Shown piece after piece: positions 14,136 to 16,882 of a DNA stretch of 16,882 nt. A program made the translations under genes and the position numbers. Source of the stretch: an uncultured Clostridia bacterium (GTDB lineage Bacteria; Bacillota; Clostridia; TANB77; CAG-508); contig CAKPKI010000030.1 of the NCBI GenBank assembly GCA_934167135.1, positions 1 through 16,882 of the forward strand. The letters are read 5' to 3'. Within the stretch, counting starts at the first letter, position 1, and every line of letters begins with the position of its first letter. Under the pieces are notes generated by a model. It did not search any database. It was not told where the DNA came from and worked only from the letters and a program-made list of their open reading frames with translations.

Positions 14136-14170
14136 AAATAACCGAATTTTATAGAATTTTTCTGAACTCA

Positions 14171-14214
14171 AAAAAATTATGCTATTCTCAAATTTCTTTG
14201 AAAAATAGCATAAT
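14171..14214 (-). terminator. terminator between int and rep
   Basis: ATTATGCTATT (14176-14186) and AATAGCATAAT (14204-14214) form an 11-pair stem. On the minus strand it runs into a T tract (14176-14171). It would end int transcripts and give rep its own control. The rest of this 390-base gap holds two small hairpins (CCCTT/AAGGG at 14251-14264 and GGTAG/CTACC at 14282-14301) and no gene. Confidence 0.75.
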
Positions 14215-14415
14215 TCATAATTTTTGAATTTTTATAAAATCTCTTAAATTCCCTTGAAAAAGGGTAAAATATGGTCGAGGCGGTAGCTTTTTCAAACTAC
14301 CCCAAGTCCTTTATTTATCAATGTTTTATGATACTTTTGGTATTTTAAAACATTTTTTTAAAACCCTTATTTTAGTATTAATCTAAAATTCAAATGTTTA
14401 ATTTTAAATGTTCTT

Positions 14416-15723
14416 TTATGCTCTTTCTCTCTTTAAATAATCTATTACTTTTTGAGTTTCTTTTTGTTTATAATAATTGTAAATATCGCCATAAGTATTT
14501 ATTGTAGTTTCAATATTGGCATGTCCCATTAATTTTTGCAATACGGGCAAGTCTACTCCTGCCTCAATACATCTAGTTGCAAAAGTATGTCTTAACATAT
14601 GGGTATTTACTGGTTTTGTTATTCCTGCATTTTTACATATTCGCTTAAATGCCGAATTTATTGTATTATCTACATATAATTTTTTATTTGCTTGACAAAA
14701 TAGAACTTTATTTTTGTTTTCTATTTTGTTATTTAATGAATCTATTATAATATCTTCTGTAAGTTCATTTATTTCTATATTTCTTTTTCCACTTTTAGTT
14801 TTAGTTGGACCAATAATAGTATTTTTATTTCTATCTTTTGTTAAAGTCTTTGTAACTTTAATCATTTTATTATCTAAATCAATATCTTCATTGTAATTTA
14901 ATGCTAATACTTCGCCAATTCTCATTCCTGTATATAAACACAAAAGAATAATGTTTTTATAAGTTGATGAATGACTTTCTAAATAGTCTTCTAATTGATT
15001 TTGTTCTGTTATTGTTAAAGCAACTACATCTTTATCTTCTTTTAAACTTTTTGGTTTTTCAATACGATCAATGCCTTCAAATAAATTTTTTACTAAATAT
15101 AATTTATAATTTGCATATTCATAAACATATTTAAGCATTCTATAATCTTTTTTTATAGTAGAATTTGACTTTACTCTTTCTTCCTGTAAAAACTCTTCAA
15201 TTTGTTTTTTTGTTACTTTTTCTATTGGAATATTTGCAAATTTATGCTTTTTAATTCTTTCTAATGTTGACATATTAGTATTGTAAGCATTTGCTTTCGT
15301 TTTTCCCATTCTATATTTTGAATCTTCAATTTCTTTTGCTAAAATTGCTATTGTTTTTTCTGTTCTTTTCAATTCAATAGAACAACCAGACCTTTTCATT
15401 TCTAATTTATATTTATACATTTTATCTAATGCTTCTTCTTGTGTTTTAGCAGTAAATGTCTTTCTAATTACTTCTCCTGTTTCTATATCTTTTCCTATTG
15501 TTAAAGTTGCTTTATGTTGTTCATTAATATAGAACTTATCGCATTTATCAGCATTTTTACATTTTCTACATTTATCACAATTATTCATTGATTTTTTGTT
15601 TTTTCTATTTTGACAAACAGATCTATCTTTGCATTTCTTACATATAGGACACATAGATAATTCGGAGTTCTTTTTTTCTGTTTTTATTATATATGTTCCG
15701 ACTGTATAACCTTTATTACTCAT
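14416..15723 (-). CDS. int: tyrosine recombinase integrase of the IME
   Basis: This 435-residue integrase should insert and excise the element through a Holliday junction. The catalytic residues are all present: Arg268 (YTGMRIGE), a Lys in PTKTKSGKR (308-313), His375 and Arg378 (THMLRHTFATR), His401 (LMGHANIETT) and Tyr411 (INTYGDI). A SAM-like core-binding domain covers about 120-225, and an arm-binding region lies near 68-110 (TIGKDIETGEVIRKTFTAKT). Unusually, residues 25-61 carry two Cys clusters of identical spacing, CX2CX2CX5C (25-37 and 49-61), inside the N-terminus. GGAGG lies eight bases before ATG 15723. It follows excisionase after 146 bases and ends before a terminator. Closest relative in the window: the relic at 3878-4488. 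Confidence 0.93.
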   Translation of the reverse strand: MSNKGYTVGTYIIKTEKKNSELSMCPICKKCKDRSVCQNRKNKKSMNNCDKCRKCKNADKCDKFYINEQHKATLTIGKDIETGEVIRKTFTAKTQEEALDKMYKYKLEMKRSGCSIELKRTEKTIAILAKEIEDSKYRMGKTKANAYNTNMSTLERIKKHKFANIPIEKVTKKQIEEFLQEERVKSNSTIKKDYRMLKYVYEYANYKLYLVKNLFEGIDRIEKPKSLKEDKDVVALTITEQNQLEDYLESHSSTYKNIILLCLYTGMRIGEVLALNYNEDIDLDNKMIKVTKTLTKDRNKNTIIGPTKTKSGKRNIEINELTEDIIIDSLNNKIENKNKVLFCQANKKLYVDNTINSAFKRICKNAGITKPVNTHMLRHTFATRCIEAGVDLPVLQKLMGHANIETTINTYGDIYNYYKQKETQKVIDYLKRERA

Positions 15724-15752
15724 AATATTTCCTCCATTTCTTAAATTTTTTG

Positions 15753-15862
15753 AGGAAATACCTTGCTCAATTTTTAAATTGGTAGTATAATTATTTTACA
15801 AATATATCGAACAGGGTATTTCCTGTTTACTAGAAGATTTAATGTGCTAGATTAAGTCTTCT
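15753..15862. repeat. inverted repeats in the xis-int gap
   Basis: AGGAAATACC (15753-15762) recurs inverted at 15815-15824. AGAAGATTTAAT (15832-15843) pairs with ATTAAGTCTTCT (15851-15862) with one wobble or mismatch, followed by a T run on the plus strand. The first pair could be recombinase- or excisionase-binding arms. The second looks like a plus-strand terminator facing the end of xis. Neither role is proved. Confidence 0.5.
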
Positions 15863-15869
15863 TTCTTTT

Positions 15870-16067
15870 TTATTCTACCATAATTCTTTTATGACTTAAA
15901 AATTCATTTAAGCAATCAGCTTTTATCCAAAACTTTCTGCCTATTTTTATACTTGGAAAATCTTCTTGATGAAATAATTGCAAGCACTTTTGTTTTCCAA
16001 TATGCAATAATTTGCATACATCATCTGTTGAGTATAGTTTAATGTCGATTTCTTCTAATTTCTGCAT
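15870..16067 (-). CDS. xis: excisionase-type small winged-helix protein
   Basis: At 65 residues this has the size and pattern of MerR-like excisionases: a helix-turn-helix reading LYSTDDVCKLLHIGKQKCLQ followed by a wing FPSIKIGRKFWIKADCLNEF. Such proteins bend the att DNA and steer the integrase towards excision. ATG 16067 is chosen because AAAGGAGG lies seven to eight bases before it; the in-frame start at 16091 would overlap that site. It is transcribed from the strong minus-strand promoter at 16135-16107 and is the first gene of the element's xis-int unit. Confidence 0.85.
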   Translation of the reverse strand: MQKLEEIDIKLYSTDDVCKLLHIGKQKCLQLFHQEDFPSIKIGRKFWIKADCLNEFLSHKRIMVE

Positions 16068-16084
16068 ATTTTTACCTCCTTTCC

Positions 16085-16135
16085 TTGACAATACTTACTT
16101 AATATAGTATAACTATATTGTGAGAGATTTGTCAA
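16085..16135. promoter_or_regulatory. face-to-face promoters sharing a palindrome
   Basis: Minus strand: TTGACA (16135-16130), 17 bases, TTATAC (16112-16107), driving xis. Plus strand: TTGACA (16085-16090), 17 bases, TATAAC (16108-16113), pointing to the gene at 16245. Both -10 boxes lie in the palindrome ATATAGT-ATA-ACTATAT (16102-16118), a likely operator. A second palindrome, TGATTATATAATCA, lies at 16156-16169. Confidence 0.65.
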
Positions 16136-16244
16136 AACTTTTTAAAATTGTAAATTGATTATATAATCATATTTTATATTTGTCAACATATTTATAAAAA
16201 TATTTTGAAATATTTCACACTTTATTTTTAGGGGGATTAAAAAG

Positions 16245-16882
16245 ATGCGAAAATTACCTCAATATTCTTTTAATGAAGGATTTTATATATGGTTTGATAT
16301 AAACTCTAAGGAGGAGTATTATTCAACACCATTATATATGTATAAAACCGATTTTAATGATGATTTATCTAATTATAAAAGGGTAATTATACAAGAAAAA
16401 GACTTTTATAAAAAAAAGCCAAGCAAAAAAAATTCTGCTCCAAAACATCCTGCAACTATTCTTTATCCTTTTGCTGAGCAATTTGGAAGACTTTTGATAA
16501 ATTTATTAAATGCAGACTTTTCAAACTTTGATAAAGCATATAATACATTTTTCTATTTGTATGGATTTGAATTATTAAGAGAATATGTACCAGATAAGGA
16601 ATTAATAAATACATATAAGTCTGAAGAAGAATTAACAAAAATAATGAAAAGAGTATATGAAGATAGTTATGGATATGTATCAGATATGCAATATAATTTT
16701 AGAAAATGTGTAGATTTTGTATATAATTTAAATGGAAATGAAGAACTAAAAAATAGCAAACCAAGTTCAAAATTTATTGCATCTTTAGTAACACATCATA
16801 ATGATGTATATTCATATTCAAGTGATATAGAAGTTATTTTAGATACATATTCAGATAAATATTTAAAATATGGTAATCAATC
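16245..16882 (+). CDS. hypothetical protein, 5' part only (runs off the window)
   Basis: ATG at 16245 sits eight bases after GGGGGA (16231-16236), and the frame stays open for 212 codons to the window edge. The protein is soluble, Tyr- and Asn-rich and not recognised. Readable stretches are LPQYSFNEGFYIWFDINSKE, a basic loop KKKPSKKNSAPKHPA, ILYPFAEQFGRLLINLLN and a helical acidic part (YVPDKELINTYKSEEEL). It is divergent to xis, with about 177 bases between the starts, and may use the plus-strand promoter at 16085-16113. That would make it part of, or coupled to, the element. It resembles large uncharacterised proteins carried on Firmicute elements, but I assign no family. Confidence 0.7.
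   Translation, partial: MRKLPQYSFNEGFYIWFDINSKEEYYSTPLYMYKTDFNDDLSNYKRVIIQEKDFYKKKPSKKNSAPKHPATILYPFAEQFGRLLINLLNADFSNFDKAYNTFFYLYGFELLREYVPDKELINTYKSEEELTKIMKRVYEDSYGYVSDMQYNFRKCVDFVYNLNGNEELKNSKPSSKFIASLVTHHNDVYSYSSDIEVILDTYSDKYLKYGNQ

Noticed and set aside
11209..16245. Attachment sites (direct repeats) bounding the IME
   Set aside because: I compared the flanks near 11209-11300 and 15724-16244 by eye and found no convincing shared core; the true ends may lie beyond the window.
1..16882. tRNA, rRNA or CRISPR loci
   Set aside because: No cloverleaf, rRNA-like or regularly spaced repeat sequence was seen on either strand.

Overview
The window is AT-rich DNA that uses the standard genetic code, with strong GGAGG-type ribosome binding sites and TTGACA/TATAAT promoters. 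This suggests a low-GC Firmicute, most likely a gut-type Clostridia relative; I cannot name a species. It is an accessory region. Much of it is mobile elements and their remains, and no core housekeeping cluster is present.

Region 1 (1-2741): a decayed IS91-like transposase (minus strand) abuts two truncated, overlapping plus-strand fragments, the second from a DUF3800 protein. An intact unit follows: an extended -10 promoter, a Thr-rich leader peptide with a trp-style attenuator, a second leader ORF with Thr at almost every other residue, and a gene for a short threonyl-tRNA synthetase that lacks the TGS domain and the editing active site. The unit ends in a perfect, probably bidirectional terminator. 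I read it as a Thr-starvation-controlled second ThrRS. The ribosome-attenuation design is the most interesting item here, because T-boxes usually do this job in Firmicutes.

Region 2 (2740-5775): a relic of an integrative mobilizable element (IME) on the minus strand. Integrase, RepA-like initiator and MobV relaxase pieces keep their order but have been joined by internal deletions, giving an in-frame Int-Rep chimera. Its upstream end is cut by an insertion sequence with recognisable inverted ends (4519-5775) and a broken transposase.

Region 3 (5792-11208): a plus-strand cargo island. It holds an unknown 216-residue protein, a small transglutaminase-like protein, a long protein of about eight tandem HTH-like modules interrupted by a one-base frameshift, a translationally coupled two-helix membrane protein, a 95-residue unknown, a DUF402 protein and, under its own promoter, a PHP phosphoesterase.

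Region 4 (11305-16135): a second, more complete IME related to the relic and transcribed on the minus strand: excisionase, tyrosine integrase with a duplicated Cys-cluster N-terminus, RepA/DUF6017 initiator, a hairpin-rich segment with a textbook MobV nick site (oriT), MobV relaxase and a 108-residue protein. The relaxase frame has a stop at codon 4, so mobilisation may be impaired. Face-to-face promoters over a palindrome drive excisionase leftward and probably the unknown gene that runs off the right edge. I could not find att sites for either element.
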